A stretch of 64,000 bases of DNA from Pseudomonas syringae (GCF_000737245.1 NZ_JPQU01000031.1:1-64000); one strand, 5' to 3'; shown: positions 44,125-54,692, counted from the stretch's first letter. Notes: a model not told the origin generated them from the sequence alone. Translations and numbers: made by a program.

Positions 44125-45165
44125 ATGACTGCCAAGCACCAGGCTTTGTTGTGTCATTACCATTACGACGCCCTAGACCGCCTTGCGTCCTGCTCGCCTG
44201 CCGCATTGGATTCTATCGAGCGCTTCTATCAGAAGAGCCGGCTGACCACGGAAATCCAAGGCCAGATCCAGCGCAGCCTGGTGCAGAGCGACGACCAGTT
44301 ACTCGCGCAACAGACACGGCGTGCCGCTCAGATTGAATGCGCTCTACTGGGGACGGATCAACAGCGCTCAGTCCTGAATACGACTGAACACCTTCAGATC
44401 GCCTACACCCCATACGGCACCCGCCATCCGGCACTGGACTTACCAGGCTTCAACGGCGAACAGCCAGACCCGGTGACCGGGCATTATCTGTTGGGTAACG
44501 GCTATAGAGCGTTCAATCCGATATTGATGAGATTTAACAGCCCGGACAGTTTTAGCCCGTTTGGTGAGGGTGGGATTAATGCTTATGCTTATTGCGCAGG
44601 GGATCCGGTTAATCGGGTGGATCCGAGTGGGCATATGTTTGTTTTTTTGAGATCTTTTTTTCGGTTTTTTAAAACGGCTAAGCCGCTAGGGCGAGTGGTT
44701 ATTCCTTCGCGAGCTCCTCACATGACTGCCATCCCACGTATTAACCTTCGCAACCCATTGGTGAATAGGCGCATTGGTGCGCGGCCACCCGCAGACCTCT
44801 TGGCAGCTAAAAAGAATGGGACGATCCAGGAGTGGGTTAACACTGGTAACTGGCCGCCCAGCTCTGAAGCGAGTCGGCTTGCTAGGCGATACGAAGTAAC
44901 TCCTGAGAGACTTGGTCAGTTCCCAACGAACCCTCCTATCAACAGAGGGGCTGATGAACATCAATTGGTATTTATTGCAACGCCGCAAAGGAGGTACGAG
45001 TTGAATGCGGCGTTGACCCGCGAACAAGTCGCATCTCAATCTGCGGCCAAAGCCCAGCTTTCACGGATACTCGGCGAGCAAACACCAGAGCAGCGTAGGG
45101 CAGTAGCAATGGCAATGGCGATTAGGGCCCAGCGCACCAATAGAGACCTGTTCACCGGGGCCTGA
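44125..45165 (+). CDS. Orphan Rhs-core protein with unrecognised C-terminal tip
   Basis: A 346-residue protein from ATG 44125 (MTAKHQALLCHYHYDALDRL), behind GGGGAGAG; an ATG at 44026 in the same frame would add 33 residues. It has one YD repeat (YHYDALDRL), then the Rhs-associated core: GFNGEQPDPVTGHYLLGNGY, RAFNPILMRFNSPDSFSPFG, NAYAYCAGDPVNRVDPSGH ending near residue 171. After this the sequence changes: a hydrophobic MFVFLRSFFRFF and a basic tail of about 160 residues, coded with visibly lower GC. Rhs C-termini are usually toxins and are highly variable. I recognise no toxin domain, no N-terminal delivery domain and no immunity gene. Confidence 0.8.
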   Translation: MTAKHQALLCHYHYDALDRLASCSPAALDSIERFYQKSRLTTEIQGQIQRSLVQSDDQLLAQQTRRAAQIECALLGTDQQRSVLNTTEHLQIAYTPYGTRHPALDLPGFNGEQPDPVTGHYLLGNGYRAFNPILMRFNSPDSFSPFGEGGINAYAYCAGDPVNRVDPSGHMFVFLRSFFRFFKTAKPLGRVVIPSRAPHMTAIPRINLRNPLVNRRIGARPPADLLAAKKNGTIQEWVNTGNWPPSSEASRLARRYEVTPERLGQFPTNPPINRGADEHQLVFIATPQRRYELNAALTREQVASQSAAKAQLSRILGEQTPEQRRAVAMAMAIRAQRTNRDLFTGA

Positions 45166-45209
45166 TACCTAACCCAGCGGGTTGTCACCTTGTGAGCGCC
45201 TTTACTCGC

Positions 45210-45237
45210 ATCAAGAGCGAATCACTTCGCTCTTGAT
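45210..45237. terminator. Perfect 12-bp hairpin between the Rhs gene and fdhA
   Basis: ATCAAGAGCGAA-TCAC-TTCGCTCTTGAT lies between the convergent ends of the two genes. It lacks a long T-run, so termination in both directions is inferred from position and stem strength. Confidence 0.55.
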
Positions 45238-45248
45238 CGAGGGGATCA

Positions 45249-46448
45249 TTACGCCGCACTAAACAACTTATGCGGATCAATCACAAACTTCTTCGGCACG
45301 CCAGCATCAAACTCGCCGTAACCGCGCGGGGCATCGTCGAGGCTGATGACTTCAACGCCGACGATGTCAGCGATCTTGATGCGATCCCACATAATGGCTT
45401 GCATGAGTTGGCGGTTGTACTTCATGACCGGGGTCTGGCCGGTGTGGAAGCTGTGGGATTTCGCCCAGCCCAAGCCAAAGCGGATGCTCAGGCTGCCCAT
45501 TTTTGCCGCTGCATCTACAGCGCCAGGATCTTCGGTCACATACAGGCCGGGAATGCCGATTTTGCCAGCCACGCGCACTACACCCATCAAAGAGTTGAGG
45601 ACTGTGGCCGGTGCTTCATGTTGCACGCCCGCATGACCATGGCCCCGAGCTTCGAAACCTACAGCGTCAACAGCGCAGTCCACTTCTGGCTCGCCCAGCA
45701 GCGCGGCGATTTGCTCGTGCAGCGGAGTGTCCAGTGACAGGTCGGCGATTTCAAAACCCTGAGCCTTGGCATGGACCAGACGAGCCGGGTTGACGTCACC
45801 GATGATCACCACGGCCGCGCCCAGCAGACGTGCCGATGCAGCAGCGGCCAGGCCCACAGGACCGGCGCCAGCGATGTAAACAGTGCTGCCTGGGCCAACG
45901 CCTGCTGTTACCGCGCCGTGGTAACCGGTAGGCAGGATGTCGGAGAGGCAGGTCAGGTCGCGAATTTTTTCCATGGCCCGATCGCGATCAGGCAGCTTGA
46001 GCAGGTTGAAGTCGGCGTACGGCACCAGCACGTATTCCGCCTGGCCGCCGGTCCAGTCGCCCATGTCGACATAACCGTATGCGCCACCCGGACGAGCCGG
46101 ATTTACCGTCAGGCATACGCCGGTGTGTTGCTCCTTGCAGGAGCGGCACAGACCGCAAGCCACGTTGAACGGCACGGACACCAGGTCACCGATTTTCAGG
46201 TTCTCGACGCCTGTGCCTTTTTCGATCACTTCGCCGGTGATTTCATGACCCAGGACCAGGCCAGTCTGGGCAGTGGTGCGGCCGCGAACCATGTGTTGGT
46301 CCGAGCCACAGATGTTGGTGGAGACTACCCGCAGGATGACACCGTGCTCGATCTTGCGACCACGCGGATCCTGCATTTTCGGGTAAGCGATATTCTGTAC
46401 TTCGACTTTGCCAGCGCCGAGATACACCACACCACGATTGTCAGACAT
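45249..46448 (-). CDS. fdhA: Glutathione-independent formaldehyde dehydrogenase
   Basis: A 399-residue zinc-dependent medium-chain dehydrogenase oxidising formaldehyde to formate with tightly bound NAD. The catalytic zinc ligands are in STNICGSDQHMVRGR (Cys46 region) and VLGHEITGEVIEKG; the structural-zinc cysteines are in CGLCRSCKEQHTGVC near 98-112. The NAD-binding GAGPVGLAAAASARLLGAAV is near 190. It is the last gene of the sarcosine operon, and its role fits the formaldehyde released during sarcosine oxidation. Confidence 0.96.
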   Translation of the reverse strand: MSDNRGVVYLGAGKVEVQNIAYPKMQDPRGRKIEHGVILRVVSTNICGSDQHMVRGRTTAQTGLVLGHEITGEVIEKGTGVENLKIGDLVSVPFNVACGLCRSCKEQHTGVCLTVNPARPGGAYGYVDMGDWTGGQAEYVLVPYADFNLLKLPDRDRAMEKIRDLTCLSDILPTGYHGAVTAGVGPGSTVYIAGAGPVGLAAAASARLLGAAVVIIGDVNPARLVHAKAQGFEIADLSLDTPLHEQIAALLGEPEVDCAVDAVGFEARGHGHAGVQHEAPATVLNSLMGVVRVAGKIGIPGLYVTEDPGAVDAAAKMGSLSIRFGLGWAKSHSFHTGQTPVMKYNRQLMQAIMWDRIKIADIVGVEVISLDDAPRGYGEFDAGVPKKFVIDPHKLFSAA

Positions 46449-46556
46449 TCTTTCACCTCGATTTTGTTGTTATGTCGCGGAGAAATGCGCTGCTTGTTGG
46501 TGTTGCAGCAACGCACTGATTGCTCTGGGGTGCTTGCTTTGAATCTGTGTTCACGA

Positions 46557-46656
46557 CCCCTGTGGGAGCGAATTCATTCGCGAAGAGGCCGGTACATCCG
46601 ATGGAGATTCGTCGTTTGTACAACCGCATTCGCGAATGAATTCGCTCCCACAGGGG
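46557..46656. repeat. REPIN, family A variant
   Basis: Arms CCCTGTGGGAGCGAATTCATTCGCGAAG and complement; the inner half carries AATTCATTCG in place of the usual GCTTGCTCG. It sits between purU and fdhA. Confidence 0.88.
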
Positions 46657-46668
46657 GATATGCGTCGT

Positions 46669-47526
46669 TTAAAGGACTACTGTCCTGTTGGCATTCAAGA
46701 ACACTCGCCTCTCAATGTGATAACCCACCGCCCGGGCCAGGGTCAGGCCTTCGATGTCCCGGCCTTTGGCGATCAGGTCTTCTGGGTAGTGGCTGTGATC
46801 CACCACCTCCACGCCTTGGGCGATGATCGGGCCTTCGTCCAGGTCATTGTTGATGTAGTGCGCGGTGGCACCCACCAGTTTCACGCCCTTGTTGTAGGCC
46901 TGATGGTAAGGCTTGGCACCCTTGAAACCGGGCAGCAGTGAGTGGTGAATGTTGATCGCCTTACCATCCAGCTTGCGGCACAGATCCGGTGACAGCACTT
47001 GCATGTAGCGGGCAAGAATCACCAGCTCGGCACCGGACTCTTCGATCACCTGCCAGACTTTGCTTTCCTGCGCGGGCTTGTCGTTAGGGTCCAGCGGGAA
47101 ATGGTAGTACGGAATTTCATGCCAGCGCGTCAGGGGCTCCAGATCCGGATGGTTGGACACCACGGCGACCACGTCCATGGACAGTTGGCCAATGCGCTGG
47201 CGGTAGAGCAGATCGTTGAGGCAGTGATCAGCTTTGGAGACCATGATCACAACTTTTGGACGGTAGTTCGGCGCGGTGAGCTCGAAGATCATGCCAAAGG
47301 CTTCGCCACGTTCCTTCAAACCAGCGCGGAAGCCCTGCTCGTCAAACCCGTCCGGTTGGCGGAATTCCACGCGAATGAAGAAGCGGCCGGACAGCCGGTC
47401 ATCGAAGGAGTGGTGCTCAGTGACGTAGCAGCCCTGCTCGAACAGATAGCGGGTCACCGCGTCCACCGTGCCCAGAACGCTTGGGCAGTCGGCAGTCAGA
47501 ATCCATGTGTCGGGGGCGCGGCTCAT
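46669..47526 (-). CDS. purU: Formyltetrahydrofolate deformylase
   Basis: A 285-residue enzyme that hydrolyses 10-formyl-THF to formate and THF, recycling the C1 carrier pool. An N-terminal ACT domain (about 8-85, ILTADCPSVLGTVDAVTRYL) is followed by the formyltransferase-type hydrolase domain with NIHHSLLPGFKGAKPYHQAY near 200 and the catalytic Asp region INNDLDEGPIIAQGVE near 230. Together with soxBDAG and fdhA it clears one-carbon units made in sarcosine oxidation, the standard arrangement in Pseudomonas. Confidence 0.96.
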   Translation of the reverse strand: MSRAPDTWILTADCPSVLGTVDAVTRYLFEQGCYVTEHHSFDDRLSGRFFIRVEFRQPDGFDEQGFRAGLKERGEAFGMIFELTAPNYRPKVVIMVSKADHCLNDLLYRQRIGQLSMDVVAVVSNHPDLEPLTRWHEIPYYHFPLDPNDKPAQESKVWQVIEESGAELVILARYMQVLSPDLCRKLDGKAINIHHSLLPGFKGAKPYHQAYNKGVKLVGATAHYINNDLDEGPIIAQGVEVVDHSHYPEDLIAKGRDIEGLTLARAVGYHIERRVFLNANRTVVL

Positions 47527-47554
47527 TCGATAACTCCTGAAAGTTGTGTAATCC

Positions 47555-47646
47555 CTGTAGGAGCGCGCTTGCCCGCGATGGCGCCGGGTCAGCTACATCT
47601 TTGCTGATCGACGCACCGCCATCGCGGGCAAGCGCGCTCCTACAGG
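47555..47646. repeat. REPIN, family D
   Basis: CTGTAGGAGCGCGCTTGCCC arm and complement between soxG and purU. Confidence 0.9.
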
Positions 47647-47654
47647 GAGGGCAT

Positions 47655-48287
47655 TCAAGCCTGGATAGTCAGGCCATATTCAGCACTCGCATCCTGCAAC
47701 CACATCCACCAGTAATCGGCGAAGCTGCGGCGGATCAGCAGTTCCCAGGTTTCCTCGCCGGTCCGGCGGATCACCAACTGCGATTTGGCGAACACCGTGC
47801 CGATGGCTTTACCCACCGGGAAGTTGTCCGGGTGCACGTCGTAGCTGGTGGACTTCATCAGTACTTCGCGGACTTTCGGGCCGCTCAGTTCGAGGATCGA
47901 CTGACCGCCGCTGACGTTGACGATGGCAATGTGCAGACCGGTGAGTTCTTCGCGCAGTTTCTGCTCGATGCTGAACTCTTCGCCGCTTGGCACGATCAGT
48001 AGCCATTCATCCGGACCCAGCCATTGCAGCGAGCTTTCACCGCTGACAACCAGTGCCAGCGCGCCAGGCAATTCCATGCCCAGTGCCTTATGTACCCCGG
48101 CGGCGAAAGCCGGATCGTGGGCATCGCCACGGAGAGTCAGATGCCCGAGCAATTTTTTCTCGCGCAGGAACACGCCAGGGTTGGCGCGGCCTTTACCGAC
48201 CAGGCTGTTGAGGTCGGCGTGGAACAACGGTGACTCGGCTTTTGCGCCGGTCGTTGGCCGCTGCTGGTAAACGTTGGCTGTGGTCAT
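47655..48287 (-). CDS. soxG: Sarcosine oxidase, gamma subunit
   Basis: A 210-residue cytoplasmic subunit of heterotetrameric sarcosine oxidase. The family pattern is visible in EKKLLGHLTLRGDAHDPAFA near 43, WLGPDEWLLIVPSGEE near 89 and LSGPKVREVLMKSTSYDVHP near 134. The gene lies 148 bases after soxA with a REPIN between them, an unusual gap for a subunit gene that is otherwise tightly coupled. Confidence 0.94.
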   Translation of the reverse strand: MTTANVYQQRPTTGAKAESPLFHADLNSLVGKGRANPGVFLREKKLLGHLTLRGDAHDPAFAAGVHKALGMELPGALALVVSGESSLQWLGPDEWLLIVPSGEEFSIEQKLREELTGLHIAIVNVSGGQSILELSGPKVREVLMKSTSYDVHPDNFPVGKAIGTVFAKSQLVIRRTGEETWELLIRRSFADYWWMWLQDASAEYGLTIQA

Positions 48288-48319
48288 AGAGCACCTGTTC
48301 TGAATTCTGTTAATAACCT

Positions 48320-48420
48320 GTAGGAGCGCGCTTGCCCGCGATTGGATCGACTCGGTCTTTCAGATCCACCGCGTAATCGTTCATCGTCCGGATGCGGCCC
48401 AGACCAAGCGCGCTCCTACG
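48320..48420. repeat. REPIN, family D, asymmetric chimera
   Basis: The left arm is GTAGGAGCGCGCTTGCCCGC. The right arm is GCGGCCCAGACCAAGCGCGC followed by TCCTAC, preceded by CATCGTCCGGAT. Only the outer parts pair perfectly. It lies between soxA and soxG. Confidence 0.8.
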
Positions 48421-48435
48421 GGAGGCGCCGCCTGC

Positions 48436-51400
48436 TTAAACGTTCTGCTGCTCACCCTTCGGATCGAAGAACACCGAAGACACGATTTCGGCTTCGATCA
48501 CGCTGCCATCGGCTTGCGGCGAGAACACCCGCTCGCCCATGCGCTTCAGACCGCCCTTGACCACGCCCATGGCGAACGAATAGCCCAGGGAGTTGGCCGC
48601 ATAGCTGGAGGTCACGTGACCGACCATGGTCATCGGGATCGACTGTTTAGGATCGAACACCAGCTGCGCGCCTTCCGGCAGCCACTTGTCAGGATCAATC
48701 GGCTTGAGCCCCACCAGCTGCTTACGCTGTTCGCGCACGCAGTCTTCGCGGTTCATGCCACGCTGGCCGATCCATGAGAACGGCTTGGTGCGGCCCACAC
48801 ACCAACCCATGTTCAGGTCGTCCGGGGTCATCGAACCGTCGGTGTCCTGACCTACGATGATGAAACCCTTCTCGGCCCGCAGCACGTGCATGGTCTCGGT
48901 ACCGTACGGTGTCAGGTTGTACTTCTTGCCCGCCTCGATAATCTTTTCCAGCACGCCCATGGCGTAGTCAGCCTGAATGTTGACCTCGTAGGACAGCTCG
49001 CCGGTGAACGAGATACGGAACACCCGCGCCGGAACGCCACCGACCTGACCTTCTTTCCAGGTCATGAACGGGAACTCTTCACGGCCCAGGTCGATGTCGG
49101 TCACTTCGCTGAGCAGCTTGCGGCTGTTCGGGCCTGACAGGGTCAGGGTCGCGTAATGGTCGGTCACAGAGGTGAAGTACACCTTCAGGTCAGGCCATTC
49201 GGTCTGCTGATAGATTTCCAGCCATTGCAGTACGCGAGCCGCGCCGCCAGTGGTGGTGGTCATGATGAAATGGTTGTCGGCGACGCAAGCTGTAACCCCG
49301 TCGTCGAAGACCATGCCGTCTTCTTTACACATCAGGCCGTAACGCGCCTTGCCCACATCGAGCTTGGTCCAGGCGTTGGTGTAGATGCGGTTCAGGAACT
49401 CCCGGGCATCCGGACCCTGAATGTCGATCTTGCCGAGGGTCGAGGCGTCCAGCAGGCCGACGCTTTCACGCACGGCTTTGCACTCGCGGGCCACGGCTGC
49501 ATGGATGTCTTCACCGGCTTTCGGGAAATACCACGGACGTTTCCACTGGCCGACGTCTTCGAACTCGGCACCGTTTTTCACATGCCAGGCGTGCAGCGCG
49601 GTGAAGCGTACAGGCTCGAAAATGTGCCCACAGTGACGACCTGCTATCGCGCCAAAGGTGACCGGCGTGTAGTTCGGGCGGAACATGGTCGTGCCCATTT
49701 CCGGGATGGTCACGTTCAGCGAGCGGACGGCGATGGCCAGACCGTTGACGTTACCCAACTTGCCCTGATCAGTACCGAAACCCAGAGCGGTGTAGCGTTT
49801 TACGTGCTCAACCGACTCGAAACCTTCACGGGTCGCCAGCTCGATAGCAGCAGCGGTGACGTCGTTTTGTAGATCAACGAATTGCTTCGGCGCACGGGCG
49901 GTCGGTTTGTCGTGGGGCACCTGGAACAGCGCAAGCGTCGGCTCTTCAGCGCGGCTCAGGGCTTTCGGCAATATCCCTTCGACGGCTTTGAAGCCGGCTT
50001 CGCTGGCTGCGCGCACGCCACCTTCAAAACCATCAGCCAAGGCGTCGCCCAGTGCGTAGACGCCGTTTACGCCGCCGACACAAACACGTTTCTGCGGCGC
50101 TTCCCCGGGTACGAAACCGAGGATGTCTTCTCGCCAGACCGGCTTGCCACCCAAGTGTGAAGCCAAGTGAACGATAGGGCTGTAGCCACCGGAACTGGCG
50201 ATGAGGTCGCAGTCGAGCCATTCGCCAGGGCTGGTGACGCGATGGGCTTTGACGTCGATGGCGGCAATCCGAGCGGCTGTCACGTGCTTGCTGCCACGGG
50301 CTTCGATCACAGCGCTGCCGGTCAGGATGCGGATGCCTTTGGCGCGCGCCTCTTCAACCAGCGCGCCCCGTGGGTTGTGGCGTGCATCGGCAATCGCCAC
50401 CACTTGCAGGCTGGCGTCGAGCCAGTCCAGCGCAACGCGGTAGGCGTGGTCGTTGTTGGTGGACAGCACCAGTTTCTTGCCCGGTGCCACGCCGTAACGA
50501 CGCACATAGGTGGAAACCGCACCGGCCAGCATGTTGCCCGGCACGTCGTTGTTGCCGTAAACCAGCGGACGCTCATGGGTACCGGACGCCAGGACCACAC
50601 GCTTGGCGCGAACCCGGTGCATGCGCTGACGCACTTGACCAATCGGCGCGCGATCGCCGAGGTGATCGGTGAGGCGCTCATGAATGGTCAGGAAGTTATG
50701 GTCGTGATAGCCGTTGACCGTGGCCCGAGGCAGCAACACCACGTTCTTCAGGCCTTTCAGCTCGGCAATAACCGTGGCCACCCATTCAGCAGCCGGTTTG
50801 CCGTCGAGGCTTTCGCGGCTGTCCAAGAGGCTGCCGCCAAATTCTTCCTGCTCATCGGCCAGGATCACTCGGGCGCCGCTACGGGCCGCAGCCAGTGCAG
50901 CGGCAAGACCGGCAGGGCCGCCACCGACAATCAGCACGTCGCAGTGCTGGTTCATGTTGTCGTAGGTATCCGGATCGTTTTCAGTCGGCGAACGACCGAG
51001 GCCGGCAGCCTTACGAATGTACTTCTCGTAAGTCATCCAGAACGATTGCGGATACATAAAGGTTTTGTAGTAGAAGCCGGGAGGCATCAGCTTGCCGCCG
51101 ACCTTGCCGAGGATGCCCATCACGTCGTTGTTGACGCTTGGCCAACCGTTGGTGCTGGTCGCGACCAGGCCCGAATACAGCGCCTGTTGCGTGGCGCGCA
51201 CGTTGGGGATCTGGGTGGCTTCGGTTGCGCCGATCTGCAGCACCGCGTTCGGCTCTTCGGAGCCAGCAGCGAAGATCCCGCGAGGACGCGAATATTTGAA
51301 GCTGCGGCCGATAACGTCCACGCCGTTGGCGAGCAGGGCTGCGGCCAGTGTGTCGCCTTCAAAGCCCTGATACGTCTGGCCGTTGAAGTTGAAGTTCAGC

Positions 51401-51453
51401 ACCTTGCTGCGGTCGATACGGCCGCCATGGGGCAATCGGTTGATCTGGCTCAT
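48436..51453 (-). CDS. soxA: Sarcosine oxidase, alpha subunit
   Basis: A 1005-residue subunit of the flavin- and NAD-containing complex that oxidises sarcosine to glycine, with formaldehyde or methylene-THF and hydrogen peroxide as products. The N-terminal part has the 2Fe-2S-like plug domain (KVLNFNFNGQTYQGFEGDTL), then a dinucleotide-binding core with VLIVGGGPAGLAAALAAARS near 175. The C-terminal third is a folate-binding GcvT-like aminomethyltransferase domain (KARYGLMCKEDGMVFDDGVT near 700). The start overlaps the soxD stop by four bases. Confidence 0.97.
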   Translation of the reverse strand: MSQINRLPHGGRIDRSKVLNFNFNGQTYQGFEGDTLAAALLANGVDVIGRSFKYSRPRGIFAAGSEEPNAVLQIGATEATQIPNVRATQQALYSGLVATSTNGWPSVNNDVMGILGKVGGKLMPPGFYYKTFMYPQSFWMTYEKYIRKAAGLGRSPTENDPDTYDNMNQHCDVLIVGGGPAGLAAALAAARSGARVILADEQEEFGGSLLDSRESLDGKPAAEWVATVIAELKGLKNVVLLPRATVNGYHDHNFLTIHERLTDHLGDRAPIGQVRQRMHRVRAKRVVLASGTHERPLVYGNNDVPGNMLAGAVSTYVRRYGVAPGKKLVLSTNNDHAYRVALDWLDASLQVVAIADARHNPRGALVEEARAKGIRILTGSAVIEARGSKHVTAARIAAIDVKAHRVTSPGEWLDCDLIASSGGYSPIVHLASHLGGKPVWREDILGFVPGEAPQKRVCVGGVNGVYALGDALADGFEGGVRAASEAGFKAVEGILPKALSRAEEPTLALFQVPHDKPTARAPKQFVDLQNDVTAAAIELATREGFESVEHVKRYTALGFGTDQGKLGNVNGLAIAVRSLNVTIPEMGTTMFRPNYTPVTFGAIAGRHCGHIFEPVRFTALHAWHVKNGAEFEDVGQWKRPWYFPKAGEDIHAAVARECKAVRESVGLLDASTLGKIDIQGPDAREFLNRIYTNAWTKLDVGKARYGLMCKEDGMVFDDGVTACVADNHFIMTTTTGGAARVLQWLEIYQQTEWPDLKVYFTSVTDHYATLTLSGPNSRKLLSEVTDIDLGREEFPFMTWKEGQVGGVPARVFRISFTGELSYEVNIQADYAMGVLEKIIEAGKKYNLTPYGTETMHVLRAEKGFIIVGQDTDGSMTPDDLNMGWCVGRTKPFSWIGQRGMNREDCVREQRKQLVGLKPIDPDKWLPEGAQLVFDPKQSIPMTMVGHVTSSYAANSLGYSFAMGVVKGGLKRMGERVFSPQADGSVIEAEIVSSVFFDPKGEQQNV

Positions 51454-51773
51454 ACCTGGTCTCCCTCGCCTTCAGCAGCTTTCTTGAACGCAGGGTTGGT
51501 GAACTGCGGTTTCGTGCCGATCGGGTAGGTTTCGAGAATTTCGTAAGTCACGGTGTCGCGGGTGGCGTTGAAGTACTGACGGCAACCGGCGGCGTGGATC
51601 CACAGTTCGTGATGCAGCCCGCGTGGGTTATCGCGGAAGAACATGTAGTCGCCCCATTGCTCGTCGGTGCAGGCAGCCGGGTCCAGTGGACGCGGGATGT
51701 GTGCCTGGCCAGAGGCGTGGAATTCCTCTTCGGAGCGCAGTTCGCCACAGTGAGGACAGAAGATATGCAGCAT
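51450..51773 (-). CDS. soxD: Sarcosine oxidase, delta subunit
   Basis: A 107-residue zinc-binding subunit. The zinc ligands are in MLHIFCPHCGELRSEEEFHA near the start, with a further Cys-containing segment HELWIHAAGCRQYFNATRDT near residues 54-73. The length and order B-D-A are typical of the sox operon. It overlaps soxA and follows soxB after 14 bases. Confidence 0.96.
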   Translation of the reverse strand: MLHIFCPHCGELRSEEEFHASGQAHIPRPLDPAACTDEQWGDYMFFRDNPRGLHHELWIHAAGCRQYFNATRDTVTYEILETYPIGTKPQFTNPAFKKAAEGEGDQV

Positions 51774-51787
51774 GGATGAATCTCCTG

Positions 51788-53038
51788 TTAGTGAGCGACA
51801 GCGGCAGCGCCGTGTTCGTCAATGAGTGCGCCGTTGTGGAAACGGTCGATGGAAAACGGTTTCGCCAGTGGATGCATTTCACCCTTGGCCAGGCTTGCCG
51901 CGAATACGTTGCCCGAGCCCGGCGTGGCTTTGAAACCACCGGTGCCCCAACCGCAGTTGAAGAACATGTTCGGTACAGGTGTCTTGGAAATGATCGGGCA
52001 GGCGTCCGGCGTAGTGTCGACGATGCCGCCCCACTGACGGTTCATGCGCACTCGCGACAACACCGGGAACATCTCGACGATGGCCTGAATGGTGTGCTCG
52101 ATCACCGGGTACGAACCGCGCTGGCCGTAGCCAACCCAGCCGTCGATACCGGCGCCGATCACCAGATCGCCTTTGTCGGACTGGCTGATGTAACCGTGTA
52201 CCGCGTTGGACATGATCACGCTGTCGATAATCGGCTTGATCGGCTCGGACACCAGCGCTTGCAGCGGGTGGGATTCAATCGGCAGACGGAAGCCCGCCAG
52301 TTTCGCCATGTGCCCGGAGTTACCGGCCGTCACTACGCCGACGCGCTTGGCGCCGATGAAGCCTTTGTTGGTTTCCACGCCGATGCACACGCCGTTTTCC
52401 TTGCGAAAGCCGGTCACTTCGGTTTGCTGGATCAAGTCCACGCCCAAGGCGTCAGCGGCACGGGCAAAGCCCCAGGCCACGGCATCGTGACGAGCAACAC
52501 CGCCGCGACGTTGCACGGTGGCGCCGATGATCGGGTAGCGGGTGTTTTTCGAGCAGTCCAGGTACGGGATTTCGTCCGCCACCTGTTTGCCGTTGAGCAG
52601 TTCGCCGTCCACCCCGTTGAGGCGGTTGGCGCTGACCCGGCGTTCGGAATCACGCATGTCCTGCAATGTGTGGCACAGGTTGTACACGCCGCGCTGAGAG
52701 AACATCACGTTGTAGTTCAGGTCCTGAGACAGGCCTTCCCACAGTTTCATCGCGTGTTCGTACAGATGCGCCGACTCATCCCACAGGTAGTTGGAGCGCA
52801 CGATCGTCGTATTACGGGCCGTGTTGCCGCCGCCCAGCCAGCCTTTTTCGACCACGGCCACGTTAGTGATGCCGTGCTCTTTGGCCAGATAGTAAGCGGT
52901 CGCCAGGCCATGCCCGCCGCCGCCGACGATGACCACGTCATAGACTTTTTTCGGGGTTGGCGTGCGCCACATGCGCTGCCAGTTTTCGTGGTGGCTGAGG
53001 GAGTGTTTGAGGAGGCCGAAGCCTGAGTAATGCTGCAT
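51788..53038 (-). CDS. soxB: Sarcosine oxidase, beta subunit
   Basis: A 416-residue FAD/FMN-binding subunit in which sarcosine is oxidised. The FAD dinucleotide fold is [20 protein letters not shown] near 33-52. [20 protein letters not shown] near 173 contains the His that carries the covalent FMN in the family. [17 protein letters not shown] near 355 is the C-terminal flavin-contact region. It is 17 bases after glyA on the same strand, so glyA-soxBDA is one tight operon. Confidence 0.96.
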   Translation of the reverse strand: MQHYSGFGLLKHSLSHHENWQRMWRTPTPKKVYDVVIVGGGGHGLATAYYLAKEHGITNVAVVEKGWLGGGNTARNTTIVRSNYLWDESAHLYEHAMKLWEGLSQDLNYNVMFSQRGVYNLCHTLQDMRDSERRVSANRLNGVDGELLNGKQVADEIPYLDCSKNTRYPIIGATVQRRGGVARHDAVAWGFARAADALGVDLIQQTEVTGFRKENGVCIGVETNKGFIGAKRVGVVTAGNSGHMAKLAGFRLPIESHPLQALVSEPIKPIIDSVIMSNAVHGYISQSDKGDLVIGAGIDGWVGYGQRGSYPVIEHTIQAIVEMFPVLSRVRMNRQWGGIVDTTPDACPIISKTPVPNMFFNCGWGTGGFKATPGSGNVFAASLAKGEMHPLAKPFSIDRFHNGALIDEHGAAAVAH

Positions 53039-53055
53039 GAATAACTACTCCTGAC

Positions 53056-54309
<1,254 letters not shown>

Positions 54310-54493
54310 CGCGGTTCTCCCAGCGGCGGCGTCGCGCCTGACTTATCGGTAGGACCGCAGCATCTAAGCCGGGCCCTTTGACAGCGATACTAGGGCCGGA
54401 CCAAAGACGCCAAATGCCTGCGCACGCCACGCAAAGGTGCGTTTACGACATGGTTGGGGGAGGAGGGGGAAATCGCGACAGGCTTGCGTTGAT
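54310..54493 (-). promoter_or_regulatory. glyA-sox operon leader, promoter not resolved
   Basis: The 184 bases upstream of glyA contain no gene and no riboswitch that I recognise. An ATGTCG motif (minus strand, 54446-54451) recurs in the gbcA-gbcB gap. In P. aeruginosa this operon is activated by GbdR or SouR, so activator sites are expected here. Confidence 0.35.
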
Positions 54494-54627
54494 CTGTAGG
54501 AGCGTAGCTTGCTCGCGATCGGCTGCGAAGCAGTCGTAAATAGACACATAGCTTTTTCCTGACACTCCGCATTCTGCCTATTTATGGCCACTTCGTGCCC
54601 AATCGCGAGCAAGCTACGCTCCTACAG
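54494..54627. repeat. REPIN, family G
   Basis: CTGTAGGAGCGTAGCTTGCT arm and its complement, more widely spaced (about 85 bases between arms) than the other REPINs here. It lies between glyA and alaC. Confidence 0.88.
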
Positions 54628-54646
54628 AATCCCTGTTCATAAACAA

Positions 54647-54677
54647 AAATCCCCCGGGGAGACCGGGGGATTTTTTA
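54647..54677 (-). terminator. Rho-independent terminator after alaC
   Basis: AATCCCCCGG-GGAGA-CCGGGGGATT with T-runs on both sides. It is 15 bases past the alaC stop on the minus strand and could also act in the other direction. Confidence 0.9.
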
Positions 54678-54692
54678 GTCGTTGTGTCGCAA

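Noticed and set aside
50167..51528. A 453-codon open frame antisense to soxA
   Set aside because: Shadow of soxA; no independent features.
51623..53026. A 467-codon open frame antisense to soxB
   Set aside because: Shadow of soxB; low-complexity His/Val/Gln composition typical of antisense frames here.
54310..54493. Glycine riboswitch ahead of glyA
   Set aside because: I could not find the conserved paired aptamer core in this leader.
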